Made by a program: the position numbers and the translations under genes. From a bacterium (GTDB lineage Bacteria; Patescibacteriota; UBA1384; CAJBMM01): 38,148 nucleotides of DNA. This document shows positions 30,831-38,148 of the stretch, in pieces (position 1 is the stretch's first letter; each line of letters begins with the position of its first letter). Where the stretch lies: contig DAHXOW010000044.1 in the NCBI GenBank assembly GCA_027364665.1, forward strand, positions 1 through 38,148. Direction: 5' to 3'. Below the pieces are notes generated by a model that was given only the letters and a program-made list of their open reading frames with translations, ran no database searches and had not been told where the DNA came from.

Positions 30831-30831
30831 T

Positions 30832-31206
30832 TTATAAAACCTCCGGTGCCAGGGATATTATTTTCATAAACCCGTCTCGCAATTCTCTTGGTATTGGCCC
30901 AAAGATTCTGGTGCCCTTTGGAACCCAGCCGGTTTTTTCCTTGTTAATTATAACCGCTGCATTTTGGTCAAAGCGGATGTAGCTGCCGTCGGCCCGGCGG
31001 AATGGCTTTGTTTGCCGAACTATTACTGCTCGTACGACTTGTTTTCGCTTAACAGAACCGTTCGGGGTTGCTAATTTTACCGAAGCGGTAACAATGTCTC
31101 CGATTTGGGCTCCGCGGCTTGAAGTGTTTCCGAGAATCGTAATTACTCCCAACTCTTTAGCGCCGGTGTTGTCTGCGACGATTAATTTTGTTTCAGGTTG
31201 AATCAT
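30832..31206 (-). CDS. rplN: 50S ribosomal protein uL14
   Basis: This 124-residue protein forms inter-subunit bridges. It begins MIQPETKLIVADNTGAKELG and has the signature KRKQVVRAVIVRQTKPFRRA, ending RDGFMKIISLAPEVL. Its ATG overlaps the rpsQ stop by four bases. Confidence 0.98.
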   Translation of the reverse strand: MIQPETKLIVADNTGAKELGVITILGNTSSRGAQIGDIVTASVKLATPNGSVKRKQVVRAVIVRQTKPFRRADGSYIRFDQNAAVIINKEKTGWVPKGTRIFGPIPRELRDGFMKIISLAPEVL

Positions 31207-31448
31207 TGCTTCTTTTCCTTAATCGTTTTGATTGTCCAGGCTTTCTTTTTAGAAACCGGTTTGCTCTCGATAATCTCAACAATGTCTCCGGTTTTTACCT
31301 CAAATCCTTTACTATTGACTAATAAATGATTGGTTCGACTGAAACGCTTATGATATTTCGAATGGATTATTTTGTCTTTGATAACAACACGGACTGTTTC
31401 CTGTCCGCTGATTCTGTCCACTTCTACAATTTGACTTGTTGTATTCAT
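31203..31448 (-). CDS. rpsQ: 30S ribosomal protein uS17
   Basis: This 81-residue OB-fold protein is a primary 16S rRNA binder. It shows VRVVIKDKIIHSKYHKRFSR and GDIVEIIESKPVSKKKAW. It overlaps rpmC by four bases and rplN by four, in the conserved rpmC-rpsQ-rplN order. Confidence 0.97.
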   Translation of the reverse strand: MNTTSQIVEVDRISGQETVRVVIKDKIIHSKYHKRFSRTNHLLVNSKGFEVKTGDIVEIIESKPVSKKKAWTIKTIKEKKQ

Positions 31449-31648
31449 GGTCTCACCTCGTGATTAACGGTTTCCAACCTGGCAATTTTTTTTCTTAATT
31501 CTTTGACCTGATTAGTTTTTTTATCTTTTTGCAGTGATATGGAAACCTTTAGTCTGACCAGATCGTCCTTCATTTTCATGATTTCCTTGCTAATCTGCCC
31601 GTGATTACTGTTTCTCCACTGTTGTAAAAATTCCTGATTCTTTTTCAT
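31445..31648 (-). CDS. rpmC: 50S ribosomal protein uL29
   Basis: This 67-residue two-helix protein lies at the polypeptide exit. The first helix is atypical (FLQQWRNSNHGQISKEIMKM); the second part, LVRLKVSISLQKDKKTNQVK then ELRKKIARLETV, matches the family and its usual place after rplP. Two bases separate it from rplP. Confidence 0.94.
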   Translation of the reverse strand: MKKNQEFLQQWRNSNHGQISKEIMKMKDDLVRLKVSISLQKDKKTNQVKELRKKIARLETVNHEVRP

Positions 31649-31650
31649 CT

Positions 31651-32067
31651 TTACTCTACCTCGTCCTTTATGACGAACTTACTAGCCATAGGCAATTTAT
31701 GCTGGGCAAGCCTCATTGCTTCCTTAGCGACTGATTCGTCTACTCCATCCATTTCAAACAAAACGGTTCCTGGTTTTACGACAACCGCAAAATGGTCAAG
31801 GCTGCCTTTTCCTCCGCCCATTGTTTTTTCGTTGCCGCCTTTTGTAATTGGTTTGTCTGGGAATATTCTGATAAAAACTTTTCCTCCGCGGCGGATATAT
31901 CTAGTCATTGCTCGTCGTGCCGCCTCAATCTGTCTGGAGGTTAACATGCCTCGGTCAACGGCTTTAATTGCAAAAGTTCCAAAATCAACCGATAATCCTC
32001 TGGTTGCTACGCCAGCCATTTTTCCGCGTTGTACCTTACGATGTTTAACTTTCTTCGGCAGTAGCAT
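31651..32067 (-). CDS. rplP: 50S ribosomal protein uL16
   Basis: This 138-residue protein shapes the A-site tRNA elbow region. It begins MLLPKKVKHRKVQRGKMAGV and has LTSRQIEAARRAMTRYIRRG, FPDKPITKGGNEKTMGGGKG and FEMDGVDESVAKEAMRLAQH. The ATG lies 23 bases inside the end of rpsC, the longest overlap in the ribosomal block. Confidence 0.97.
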   Translation of the reverse strand: MLLPKKVKHRKVQRGKMAGVATRGLSVDFGTFAIKAVDRGMLTSRQIEAARRAMTRYIRRGGKVFIRIFPDKPITKGGNEKTMGGGKGSLDHFAVVVKPGTVLFEMDGVDESVAKEAMRLAQHKLPMASKFVIKDEVE

Positions 32068-32686
32068 CTGTTTCTCCTAAATATATCCAAACTTTTATAC
32101 CAATAACTCCATAAGTTGTCATGGCGCGTTCTTGAGCGTAATCAATATTGCTTCGCAGAGTGGATAAAGTGGCGCTTCCTTGCGCCATTTTTTCTACTCT
32201 GGCAATCTCAGCGCCGTTTAAGCGCCCTGCAACGTTTATTTTTATCCCTTTGACACCGGCGGCCATTGCTTTTTCAATTGCCTGGCGCATTGCTCTGCGA
32301 TATGAAACCCGTCGTTCAATTTGTGAGGCAATATTTTGAGCCACTAACGTCGCGCGGGCATCGGCTTTTTTTATTTCTTCGATATTTAATCTAATTCGAG
32401 ATCCGGCAATTTTTTCCAACTCGTTTTTTAAATCAGTGACCCCTGATCCGCTTCGTCCGATTATCAAGCCCGGTTTGGCTGTCTTGATTGTTATGTTGAT
32501 TTCATTGGTTCCGCGAGCTATCAAAATAGCGGCGACGCCAGCGTTCTTATATCTGGCAGTAATCATTTTTCGGATTGCTAAATCATTATGCAATAACTTG
32601 GCATAATTATGTTGGCTGAACCATTTAGATTGCCAGTCCAGATTTAAGGGCAAGCGAAAACTGATTGGATTAATTTTACGCCCCAT
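32045..32686 (-). CDS. rpsC: 30S ribosomal protein uS3
   Basis: This 213-residue mRNA-entry-channel protein has an N-terminal KH domain (KPGLIIGRSGSGVTDLKNEL) and the C-terminal domain (VSYRRAMRQAIEKAMAAGVK, then YGVIGIKVWIYLGE). It is shorter than E. coli uS3 (233), mostly at the C-terminus, which stops soon after YLGE. It overlaps rplV by 11 bases. Confidence 0.97.
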   Translation of the reverse strand: MGRKINPISFRLPLNLDWQSKWFSQHNYAKLLHNDLAIRKMITARYKNAGVAAILIARGTNEINITIKTAKPGLIIGRSGSGVTDLKNELEKIAGSRIRLNIEEIKKADARATLVAQNIASQIERRVSYRRAMRQAIEKAMAAGVKGIKINVAGRLNGAEIARVEKMAQGSATLSTLRSNIDYAQERAMTTYGVIGIKVWIYLGETDATAEES

Positions 32687-33026
32687 GTTGCTTCTCCTTC
32701 TGATCGGTTAGGCTGATGTATAAATGCGACCAATGTTTATTAATCGGTTTACTCGAACCATGAGCGGCAAGAATACGTCTTTTTAATTTCTGTCCCTCGT
32801 TACAGTAAGCACGGCTTATGGCTAAATTATCTTCCTCAATGCCCTTTTCTTTTGCAGAGGCGATGGCCGATTTTAAAGTCTTCAAAACATCTCGGGCGCC
32901 TTGTCTGGGGACGTATTCCAATTCATTCTTCGCTCTGGTGACTGACAGTCCGTGAATTGCCGCCAAAACCAGACGAATCTTGCGCGGTGCAGTTCTAATG
33001 TTCTTACTTTTAGCGGTAACAATCAT
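32676..33026 (-). CDS. rplV: 50S ribosomal protein uL22
   Basis: This 116-residue protein lines the exit tunnel. It begins MIVTAKSKNIRTAPRKIRLV, has RQGARDVLKTLKSAIASAKE and the tunnel loop near CNEGQKLKRRILAAHGSSKP. The basic tip normally reads KR.. with RGR in many species; here it is AAHGSSKPINKHWSHLYISL. It overlaps rpsS by four bases. Confidence 0.97.
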   Translation of the reverse strand: MIVTAKSKNIRTAPRKIRLVLAAIHGLSVTRAKNELEYVPRQGARDVLKTLKSAIASAKEKGIEEDNLAISRAYCNEGQKLKRRILAAHGSSKPINKHWSHLYISLTDQKEKQHGA

Positions 33027-33307
33027 TTCTTCTTTTCCATTTCAGCGGCTTTCTTTCCGCCGTGTTTTTTGAATTTACGCGTCGGAGCAAATTCGCCTAA
33101 TTTGTGACCAATCATATCTTCAACGATATATACCGGGACATGAATTTTCCCATTGTGTACTGAAATGGTTAACCCGACCATCTCCGGGAAAATCGTAGAT
33201 GACCTGCTCCAAGTTCGGATATTGGCTTTTTCTCCTGGTTTTACAGCTTGAACTCTGGCTAACAACTTGGCTTCGATGTATGGACCTTTTTTAAGTGATC
33301 TGCTCAT
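33023..33307 (-). CDS. rpsS: 30S ribosomal protein uS19
   Basis: This 94-residue head protein begins MSRSLKKGPYIEAKLLARVQ and has TWSRSSTIFPEMVGLTISVH and MIGHKLGEFAPTRKFKKHGG. Length is normal. It lies 11 bases after rplB and overlaps rplV by four. Confidence 0.98.
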   Translation of the reverse strand: MSRSLKKGPYIEAKLLARVQAVKPGEKANIRTWSRSSTIFPEMVGLTISVHNGKIHVPVYIVEDMIGHKLGEFAPTRKFKKHGGKKAAEMEKKK

Positions 33308-33318
33308 GATATTGACCT

Positions 33319-34146
33319 TTATTTCTTTTCTCTTCTATGAACAATCATCCGGCTGTTTTTATGGCGATCTCTGGTTCTTCTGCCCAAAGCGGGTGATCCC
33401 CAAGGAGTTTTAGGATATTTAAGTCCGATCGAATTTACTGCCTCTCCTCCGCCATGCGGATGGGTGTTCGGGTTCATTGCTTTACCTCTGACCGTCGGTC
33501 TTATTCCTAGCCAACGCTTTCGACCAGCCTTTCCGATGACAACTGTTTCATGGCTTTCATTCGAGACTTCGCCGATGCAGGCCATGCAACGGTCGTCAAA
33601 CCGGCGCAATTCTCCGCTCGGTAGTTTTACCAAGACCCGATTTTCCTCATGAGCCATTATTGTAGCAGATAAACCGGCGCTTCGCACGACCGCCGCTCCA
33701 TTACCGGGTGTTAATTCAATGTTGTGGATAGGAACACCTGTCGGAACGTGTTTCATTTGTAGGCATGAACCGGCGCTTATCTTAGTTTTCTGTCCGCTGC
33801 TGACCTGATCACCCTTTTTTAATCCTTTAGGGGCAATAATGTATGATTTTTCTTTTCGGTCATTTTCAATCAGGGCGATGAATGCGCTGCGATTCGGGTC
33901 ATATTCAATTGATTTTACCTCAGCATTACCGTCGACCTTACGTTCGAAATCGATCAGGCGATACATTCTTTTATGACCGCCTCCGCGATGACGGACCGTA
34001 ATTTTACCTTGATTATTTCTGCCACCGTTTTTGGTTAAAGGTTTGAGCAAGCTTTTTTCCGGTTTTTGACGGTCTAGTTCTGAAAAGTCTTGCGAGACCA
34101 AAAATCTTCTGCCCGGACTGGTTGGTTTATTGATTTTATTTTTCAT
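33319..34146 (-). CDS. rplB: 50S ribosomal protein uL2
   Basis: This 275-residue protein is needed for subunit joining and the peptidyl-transferase centre. It has TVRHRGGGHKRMYRLIDFER, the SH3-like and OB domains, and the conserved NPNTHPHGGGEAV loop containing the essential His. I chose the ATG at 34146 because GGGTGA lies at a suitable distance upstream; a GTG at 34155 would add three residues. It overlaps the end of rplW by 11 bases. Confidence 0.98.
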   Translation of the reverse strand: MKNKINKPTSPGRRFLVSQDFSELDRQKPEKSLLKPLTKNGGRNNQGKITVRHRGGGHKRMYRLIDFERKVDGNAEVKSIEYDPNRSAFIALIENDRKEKSYIIAPKGLKKGDQVSSGQKTKISAGSCLQMKHVPTGVPIHNIELTPGNGAAVVRSAGLSATIMAHEENRVLVKLPSGELRRFDDRCMACIGEVSNESHETVVIGKAGRKRWLGIRPTVRGKAMNPNTHPHGGGEAVNSIGLKYPKTPWGSPALGRRTRDRHKNSRMIVHRREKK

Positions 34147-34426
34147 CTTGTTCACCCAAATTAAACTCGGCGATTTTCTGATTGTCTTTCAGACGGACGA
34201 TCGCTTTATGGATTGCTGATCTTTTTCCAACGAATCTGCCTCGTGTTTTTACTTTCCCTGGAATATGCTGCAGATGAACGTCAATCGGATCAACTTTATA
34301 CAATCTGTGCACTTCAACTGCTACTTTCCCCTTGCTTGTTCCTGGACGTACTCGAAAAGTATATTGGCCTTTGGCTGCCAATGACAAACTTTTTTCGGTG
34401 ACTTGAGCTTTAATAATATTATTCAT
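34136..34426 (-). CDS. rplW: 50S ribosomal protein uL23
   Basis: This 96-residue exit-site protein docks trigger factor and SRP. It has IIKAQVTEKSLSLAAKGQYT and FRVRPGTSKGKVAVEVHRLY, then a basic loop GKVKTRGRFVGKRSA. It overlaps rplD by eight bases. Length is normal. Confidence 0.97.
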   Translation of the reverse strand: MNNIIKAQVTEKSLSLAAKGQYTFRVRPGTSKGKVAVEVHRLYKVDPIDVHLQHIPGKVKTRGRFVGKRSAIHKAIVRLKDNQKIAEFNLGEQDEK

Positions 34427-35126
34427 TATCTTTTACGGTCTTTTCTGGTGTTTTGTTAGCGTTGCTTTTTTTCTTTATAATCTCATCAGATTTTTTGGTA
34501 ATTTCTTTTACGGTACCTTCTTTAAATAAACCAACAAATGCTTTTCGATTGAAGATTAAATGATCCTCACCGAAAATAATCCCAGCATGGAATTTATTCA
34601 AAGAAACCAAACGGACATTGGCTAGGTTGCGGGTTGAGGTTTTTGTATCGGTGTCATTTTCGTCAACGATTAGACTTACGGGATAATGATCAAGCCTCAA
34701 CGCAGCTAAAAACTCAAGGCCTGATTTTGTTTTTTTGTTAAACGCAAATTGATCGACGACCGTAACTTTTCCTGATTTTAATTTTTCCATCAACATACCA
34801 TATGTGGCTGATTTTCTCATTTTCTTCGGTAAAGAAGTGGCAAAATTATCTGTGTTCCTTGGCCCAAAAGTCACTCCCCCGCCTCTCCATATCGGAGATC
34901 TTCTCGATCCGGCTCTGGCTCTCCCGGTACCCTTTTGCCTCCACGGTTTTATACCACTACCGGTAACTTCTCCGCGATCCTTTGTATGAGCAACGGAGGT
35001 TCTGGCGTTGTTTTGCAGGAAATACAAGATCGCCGAAGAATGACTTGGGTTAATCTCCGTTTCGATTCCGGCTATTTCTAACTCAGATGTCTGTTTGCCT
35101 AAATTGTCAACGACTTTGATTTTCAT
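34419..35126 (-). CDS. rplD: 50S ribosomal protein uL4 with a charged tail
   Basis: This 235-residue protein has the tunnel loop TGSGIKPWRQKGTGRARAGS followed by RRSPIWRGGGVTFGP. In E. coli uL4 also represses the S10 operon through leader RNA. The last 35 residues are a Lys/Glu/Asn-rich tail (KKSDEIIKKKSNANKTPEKT) not found in E. coli uL4 (201). The ATG overlaps the rplC stop (ATGA). Confidence 0.96.
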   Translation of the reverse strand: MKIKVVDNLGKQTSELEIAGIETEINPSHSSAILYFLQNNARTSVAHTKDRGEVTGSGIKPWRQKGTGRARAGSRRSPIWRGGGVTFGPRNTDNFATSLPKKMRKSATYGMLMEKLKSGKVTVVDQFAFNKKTKSGLEFLAALRLDHYPVSLIVDENDTDTKTSTRNLANVRLVSLNKFHAGIIFGEDHLIFNRKAFVGLFKEGTVKEITKKSDEIIKKKSNANKTPEKTVKDNE

Positions 35127-35704
35127 TGGCTTATTCCGGATATTCTAATAATATTCCCTTTTGCTCCGGGTATTGCTCCTTTGATTACAAGCAGGTTTAA
35201 TTTTTTGTTACTGTCAACTAATTCAAGATTCTTGACTGTAACCTGGCTAGCGCCCAGATGTCCGGGAAGTTTACGTCCTTTTAAAGTATGTTGAGGAAAC
35301 ATCGAACCGACCGATCCGGGGCGACGATGATGGTCGGAGCCGTGGGTTTCTGGTCCGCGGTGATGATTGTGTCGCTTAATTACCCCGGCAAATCCCTTTC
35401 CTTTACCAGTGCCGGTCACTTTGATCTTTTTGACTGCCTCAAAATCCTCAACGGTAATCGATTGACCGACTTTTTTTGTTTCTTGATCAATCGTAGTTTT
35501 GAATTCCGCTAAGTGTCGAAAATGACTGTGTCCTGCTTCTGGTTTGTTTAATTTATGGGTTTCATCAAAACCGATCTGAACATTATTTCCGCGGATGGCT
35601 GTTATGGTACATGGACCAGCTTGAACCACTGTCACCGGAATTACTCCTTTGTCAGTATGGATTTGAGTCATTTCTAATTTTTTACCCAATATAAACCGTT
35701 CCAC
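35123..35704 (-). CDS. rplC: 50S ribosomal protein uL3
   Basis: This 193-residue protein begins MERFILGKKLEMTQIHTDKG, has KVTGTGKGKGFAGVIKRHNH and GSVGSMFPQHTLKGRKLPGH, and reaches the peptidyl-transferase centre. I chose the GTG at 35704 because AGGAG lies five bases upstream and the protein then matches the family N-terminus. A TTG at 35719 would add five residues and place that Shine-Dalgarno sequence inside the gene. Glu replaces the usual Gly in GKKLGMTQ. Confidence 0.95.
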   Translation of the reverse strand: MERFILGKKLEMTQIHTDKGVIPVTVVQAGPCTITAIRGNNVQIGFDETHKLNKPEAGHSHFRHLAEFKTTIDQETKKVGQSITVEDFEAVKKIKVTGTGKGKGFAGVIKRHNHHRGPETHGSDHHRRPGSVGSMFPQHTLKGRKLPGHLGASQVTVKNLELVDSNKKLNLLVIKGAIPGAKGNIIRISGISQ

Positions 35705-35770
35705 GCCTTCTCCTGGCAAATTTACGGATCTTGCTTCCTTTAAAATTCTTCTGAAGCAATTATCCTTTCT

Positions 35771-36097
35771 CTACATTTTAATTTCTACATCTACACCGGA
35801 CGGCAGGTCCAACGACATTAACGCGTCAATTGTCTTGCTTGTTGGCTCCACTACATCTATCAAACGTTTATGAACCCTCATCTCAAATTGTTCTCGTGAG
35901 TCTTTGTGAACGTGAGGAGAACGAATGACCGTGATGATTTTCTTATCGGTCGGTAAAGGCACCGGACCTATAACGGAGGCCCCGGAACGCTCGGCGGTTT
36001 GAATTATCTGATCAGCTGACTTGTCAATAATGCGATAATCATAGGCCTTGAGTCGGATTCTGATTCTCTGCTTTGGGTCGTCTTTCGTCTTTACCAT
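35771..36097 (-). CDS. rpsJ: 30S ribosomal protein uS10 (NusE)
   Basis: This 108-residue head protein is also NusE, the partner of NusB in antitermination; nusB lies in this window too. It has RIRIRLKAYDYRIIDKSADQ, GPVPLPTDKKIITVIRSPHV and HKDSREQFEMRVHKRLIDVV. Eight extra N-terminal residues precede the conserved start. It is the first gene of the S10 block, 23 bases after tuf, with no separate promoter seen. Confidence 0.98.
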   Translation of the reverse strand: MVKTKDDPKQRIRIRLKAYDYRIIDKSADQIIQTAERSGASVIGPVPLPTDKKIITVIRSPHVHKDSREQFEMRVHKRLIDVVEPTSKTIDALMSLDLPSGVDVEIKM

Positions 36098-36120
36098 CTT
36101 GATGCGCCAATCCTACTCAA

Positions 36121-37305
36121 TTATTTATTAATCTTTGTAACGATGCCAGCTCCGACTGTCCGTCCTCCCTCGCGGATAGCAAAATGCATGCTTGCTTCCA
36201 TAGCGATTGGTACGATCAACTTAACATCCATATTGATTTTGTCTCCAGGCATAACCATTTCTACGCCTTCCGGAAGGATAACTTCTCCGGTTACATCGGT
36301 TGTTCGGATATAAAACTGCGGCTTATAACCCTTAAAGAATGGCGTATGACGTCCACCTTCCTCTTTGGTTAATATGTAAACTTCGGCTGAAAAATCTGTA
36401 TGAGGAGTAATGCTGCCAGGTTTGGCTAAAACCTGTCCTCTTTCGATATCGTCACGCTCAATACCTCTGAGTAATAATCCGACGTTATCACCGGCTTGAC
36501 CCTGATCAAGAAGTTTTTTGAACATCTCAACGCCAGTAACAACAGTTTTGCGGGTCGGTCTGATTCCAACAACATCGACTTCTTCGTTTACTTTGACGAC
36601 TCCTCTTTCTATTCTGCCTGTTCCGACAGTTCCGCGTCCTTTAATTGAAAATACGTCCTCAATCGGCATCAAAAACGGCTTGTCGAGATCTCTTACCGGT
36701 TCGGGAATGTATTCGTCAAGCGCGTTTAGTAGTTCCATAATTTTTTCTTCATATTTCGGATCTCCCTCAAGGGCCTTCAAGGCTGATCCGCGAATAATCG
36801 GGGTGTTGTCGCCGTCAAATTCATATTTATTGAGTAATTCACGGATTTCCATTTCAACCAGATCGAGTAATTCCGGATCTGAAACCATATCGACTTTGTT
36901 CATGAATACTACAATTCGCGGTACACCAACTTGCTTGGCCAATAAAATATGCTCTCTCGTTTGTGGCATAGGACCGTCTGTTGCGGCTACGACCAAAATA
37001 GCACCATCCATTTGGGCGGCGCCAGTGATCATATTTTTCACATAGTCTGCGTGTCCTGGACAGTCAACGTGGGCATAATGACGCTTTTCTGTTTCGTATT
37101 CAGCATGTGAGGTAGCAATGGTAATGCCTCGGGCTTTTTCTTCCGGAGCGTTGTCAATTTCCTCAAATTTTTTGGCTTTTGCCAATCCCTTCTTAGCCAA
37201 AACAGCCGTAATTGCTGCTGTTAAAGTGGTCTTTCCATGATCAACATGACCAATTGTGCCGACGTTAATATGCGGCTTTGTTCTCTCGTATTTTTCTTGC
37301 GCCAT
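36121..37305 (-). CDS. tuf: Elongation factor Tu
   Basis: This 394-residue GTPase delivers aminoacyl-tRNA. G1 is GHVDHGKTT (19-27), G3 is VDCPGHADY, G4 is FMNKVDMV and G5 is near GSALKALEG. The effector segment is KARGITIATSHAEY. Domains 2 and 3 are complete, ending VGAGIVTKINK. Length equals E. coli EF-Tu. AAGGAG lies upstream at normal spacing, and a strong promoter is present in the fusA-tuf gap. Confidence 0.99.
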   Translation of the reverse strand: MAQEKYERTKPHINVGTIGHVDHGKTTLTAAITAVLAKKGLAKAKKFEEIDNAPEEKARGITIATSHAEYETEKRHYAHVDCPGHADYVKNMITGAAQMDGAILVVAATDGPMPQTREHILLAKQVGVPRIVVFMNKVDMVSDPELLDLVEMEIRELLNKYEFDGDNTPIIRGSALKALEGDPKYEEKIMELLNALDEYIPEPVRDLDKPFLMPIEDVFSIKGRGTVGTGRIERGVVKVNEEVDVVGIRPTRKTVVTGVEMFKKLLDQGQAGDNVGLLLRGIERDDIERGQVLAKPGSITPHTDFSAEVYILTKEEGGRHTPFFKGYKPQFYIRTTDVTGEVILPEGVEMVMPGDKINMDVKLIVPIAMEASMHFAIREGGRTVGAGIVTKINK

Positions 37306-37340
37306 TTAGCTCTCCTTACTCTTGACCTATTAGTGTTGTT

Positions 37341-37369
37341 ACTATAGCTGATTAATCTGAAAACGTCAA
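37341..37369 (-). promoter_or_regulatory. tuf promoter
   Basis: On the minus strand TTGACG (37364-37369) and TATAGT (37341-37346) are exactly 17 bases apart, each matching consensus at five of six positions. The transcript would start near 37334, giving a leader of about 30 bases that contains the AAGGAG ribosome-binding site. It could drive tuf and the S10 block independently of fusA. Confidence 0.7.
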
Positions 37370-37383
37370 CGCTTAGTTGACTA

Positions 37384-38148
37384 CTATTTGATCTTACCGC
37401 TGACTATTGATTCCTGAACGCTGTTAGGCACTGTTTCATAGCGTTCAAACTCCATTGAATACGAGGCTCTGCCCTGTGACATTGAGCGAAGAGTGGTGGC
37501 ATAGCCGAACATTGAAGCAAGCGGTACGGTAGCATCGACGACTTTTGCGTTTCCTCTTTCTGACATTTGCATAATTTGACCACGCTTAGAATTTAAATCA
37601 CCGATAATATCACCCATAAACTCTTCCGGAGTCGTGACTTCGATTTTCATAATCGGTTCCAGAATAACCGGATCGGCTTTTTTAACTGCGTCTTGTAAAG
37701 CCATCGATCCGGCAATTTTAAATGCCAATTCTGACGAATCGACTTCGTGGAACGTTCCATCGTACAAAGTTACCTCTATTCCCTCGACTGGGTAACCGGC
37801 AATTACGCCTTTGCTCATAGCTTCCTTCACGCCCTGTTCAACTGCCGGAATATATTCCTTAGGTATTGCTCCGCCAACTATTTTGTTGTTGAAGATGAAT
37901 GGTTCGTTGTCGGCGCTTGGTCCGACTCTCAAAAAGACATGTCCGTATTGACCGCGGCCGCCTGATTGTCGAATGAATTTTCCTTCCTGCTCAACGGTTT
38001 TTCGAATAGTTTCACGATATGCGACTTGAGGTTTGCCTGACTGTACCTCTACTTTAAATTCACGTTTCATTCGATCTACGATAATCTCGAGGTGCAATTC
38101 ACCCATTCCAGAAAGAATTGTTTGTCCGGTTTCCTGGTCAGATTTGAC
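37384..38148 (-). CDS. fusA: Elongation factor G, C-terminal part (gene runs off the window)
   Basis: These 254 residues are domains III(end)-V of EF-G, the translocation GTPase. The frame is open to the window edge, so the G domain lies outside. Visible parts are TILSGMGELHLEIIVDRMKR, domain IV with GRGQYGHVFLRVGP and YDGTFHEVDSSELAFKIAGS, and domain V with GDIIGDLNSKRGQIMQM and FGYATTLRSMSQGRASYSME. It precedes tuf as in the str operon, with a gap of 78 bases. Confidence 0.98.
   Translation of the reverse strand, partial: VKSDQETGQTILSGMGELHLEIIVDRMKREFKVEVQSGKPQVAYRETIRKTVEQEGKFIRQSGGRGQYGHVFLRVGPSADNEPFIFNNKIVGGAIPKEYIPAVEQGVKEAMSKGVIAGYPVEGIEVTLYDGTFHEVDSSELAFKIAGSMALQDAVKKADPVILEPIMKIEVTTPEEFMGDIIGDLNSKRGQIMQMSERGNAKVVDATVPLASMFGYATTLRSMSQGRASYSMEFERYETVPNSVQESIVSGKIK

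Noticed and set aside
31670..32080. 136-codon plus-strand frame opposite rplP
   Set aside because: It is antisense to an intact rplP with full family match; there is no independent start signal.
36518..37045. 175-codon plus-strand frame opposite tuf
   Set aside because: It lies wholly antisense to the conserved tuf gene and is Ser/Thr/Ile-rich, as expected for a shadow frame.
1..38148. Alternative genetic code (UGA as Gly or Trp)
   Set aside because: TGA ends several genes cleanly, for example vapB, rplC and the hydrolase, and no conserved protein needs a read-through TGA.
1..38148. CRISPR array, insertion sequence or prophage
   Set aside because: I see no regularly spaced repeats, transposase, integrase or phage structural gene on either strand.

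Overview
This window looks like a chromosome segment of an uncultivated small-genome bacterium of the Candidate Phyla Radiation (Patescibacteria). I infer this mainly from the ribosomal protein block. rpsE runs straight into rplO with a 4-base overlap, so there is no rpmD (uL30), and loss of uL30 is a known CPR trait. A shortened uL18, an AspRS without its bacterial insertion domain, very tight gene packing, frequent GTG/TTG starts and several apparently leaderless promoters fit the same picture. TGA, TAA and TAG all act as stops, so the UGA=Gly code of Gracilibacteria/SR1 does not apply. I cannot place the organism below superphylum from sequence alone.

Left end (1-5000), accessory and loosely packed. 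It holds the tail of a possible MazG-like protein with a good terminator, then an AbrB-type antitoxin/PIN toxin pair with a palindromic operator. A 455-bp gap follows, then a GT4 glycosyltransferase, then a decayed-looking stretch with a lone MNT nucleotidyltransferase whose HEPN partner seems reduced to a fragment. D-Ala-D-Ala ligase (ddl) comes next. A hairpin flanked by a 30-bp imperfect direct repeat separates ddl from the convergent gene.

Region 5000-8310 (minus strand) is an envelope/stress cluster: ECF sigma factor, a membrane protein that may be its anti-sigma factor, an alpha/beta hydrolase, and a Mur ligase with membrane segments in place of the usual N-terminal substrate domain. 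Region 8355-12842 (plus) reads leuS, yceD (DUF177), rpmF, nusB, rnc. It is transcribed divergently from the sigma gene through overlapping promoters.

Region 12796-38148 (minus) is one almost unbroken run of co-directional genes. In transcription order these are fusA (partial), tuf, the S10/spc/alpha ribosomal block with secY, a LysM membrane protein, adk, map, infA, rpmJ, rpsM, rpsK, rpsD, rpoA, rplQ, rplM, rpsI, rbfA, a small membrane protein, pheS, pheT, aspS, a pseudouridine synthase gene and a D,D-carboxypeptidase gene. Recognisable promoters lie before tuf, before infA (two in tandem) and before the LysM gene.

The genes fall into two programmes: protein synthesis (ribosome, elongation factors, synthetases, rRNA processing, secretion) and peptidoglycan metabolism (ddl, the Mur ligase, the LysM protein, the carboxypeptidase). 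I see no rRNA, tRNA, CRISPR array, insertion sequence or prophage. Most of the window is ordinary housekeeping sequence. The most unusual items are the membrane-tethered Mur ligase, the interlocked sigma/leuS promoters, the AspRS lacking its GAD domain, and the set of leaderless promoters at accessory and envelope genes.
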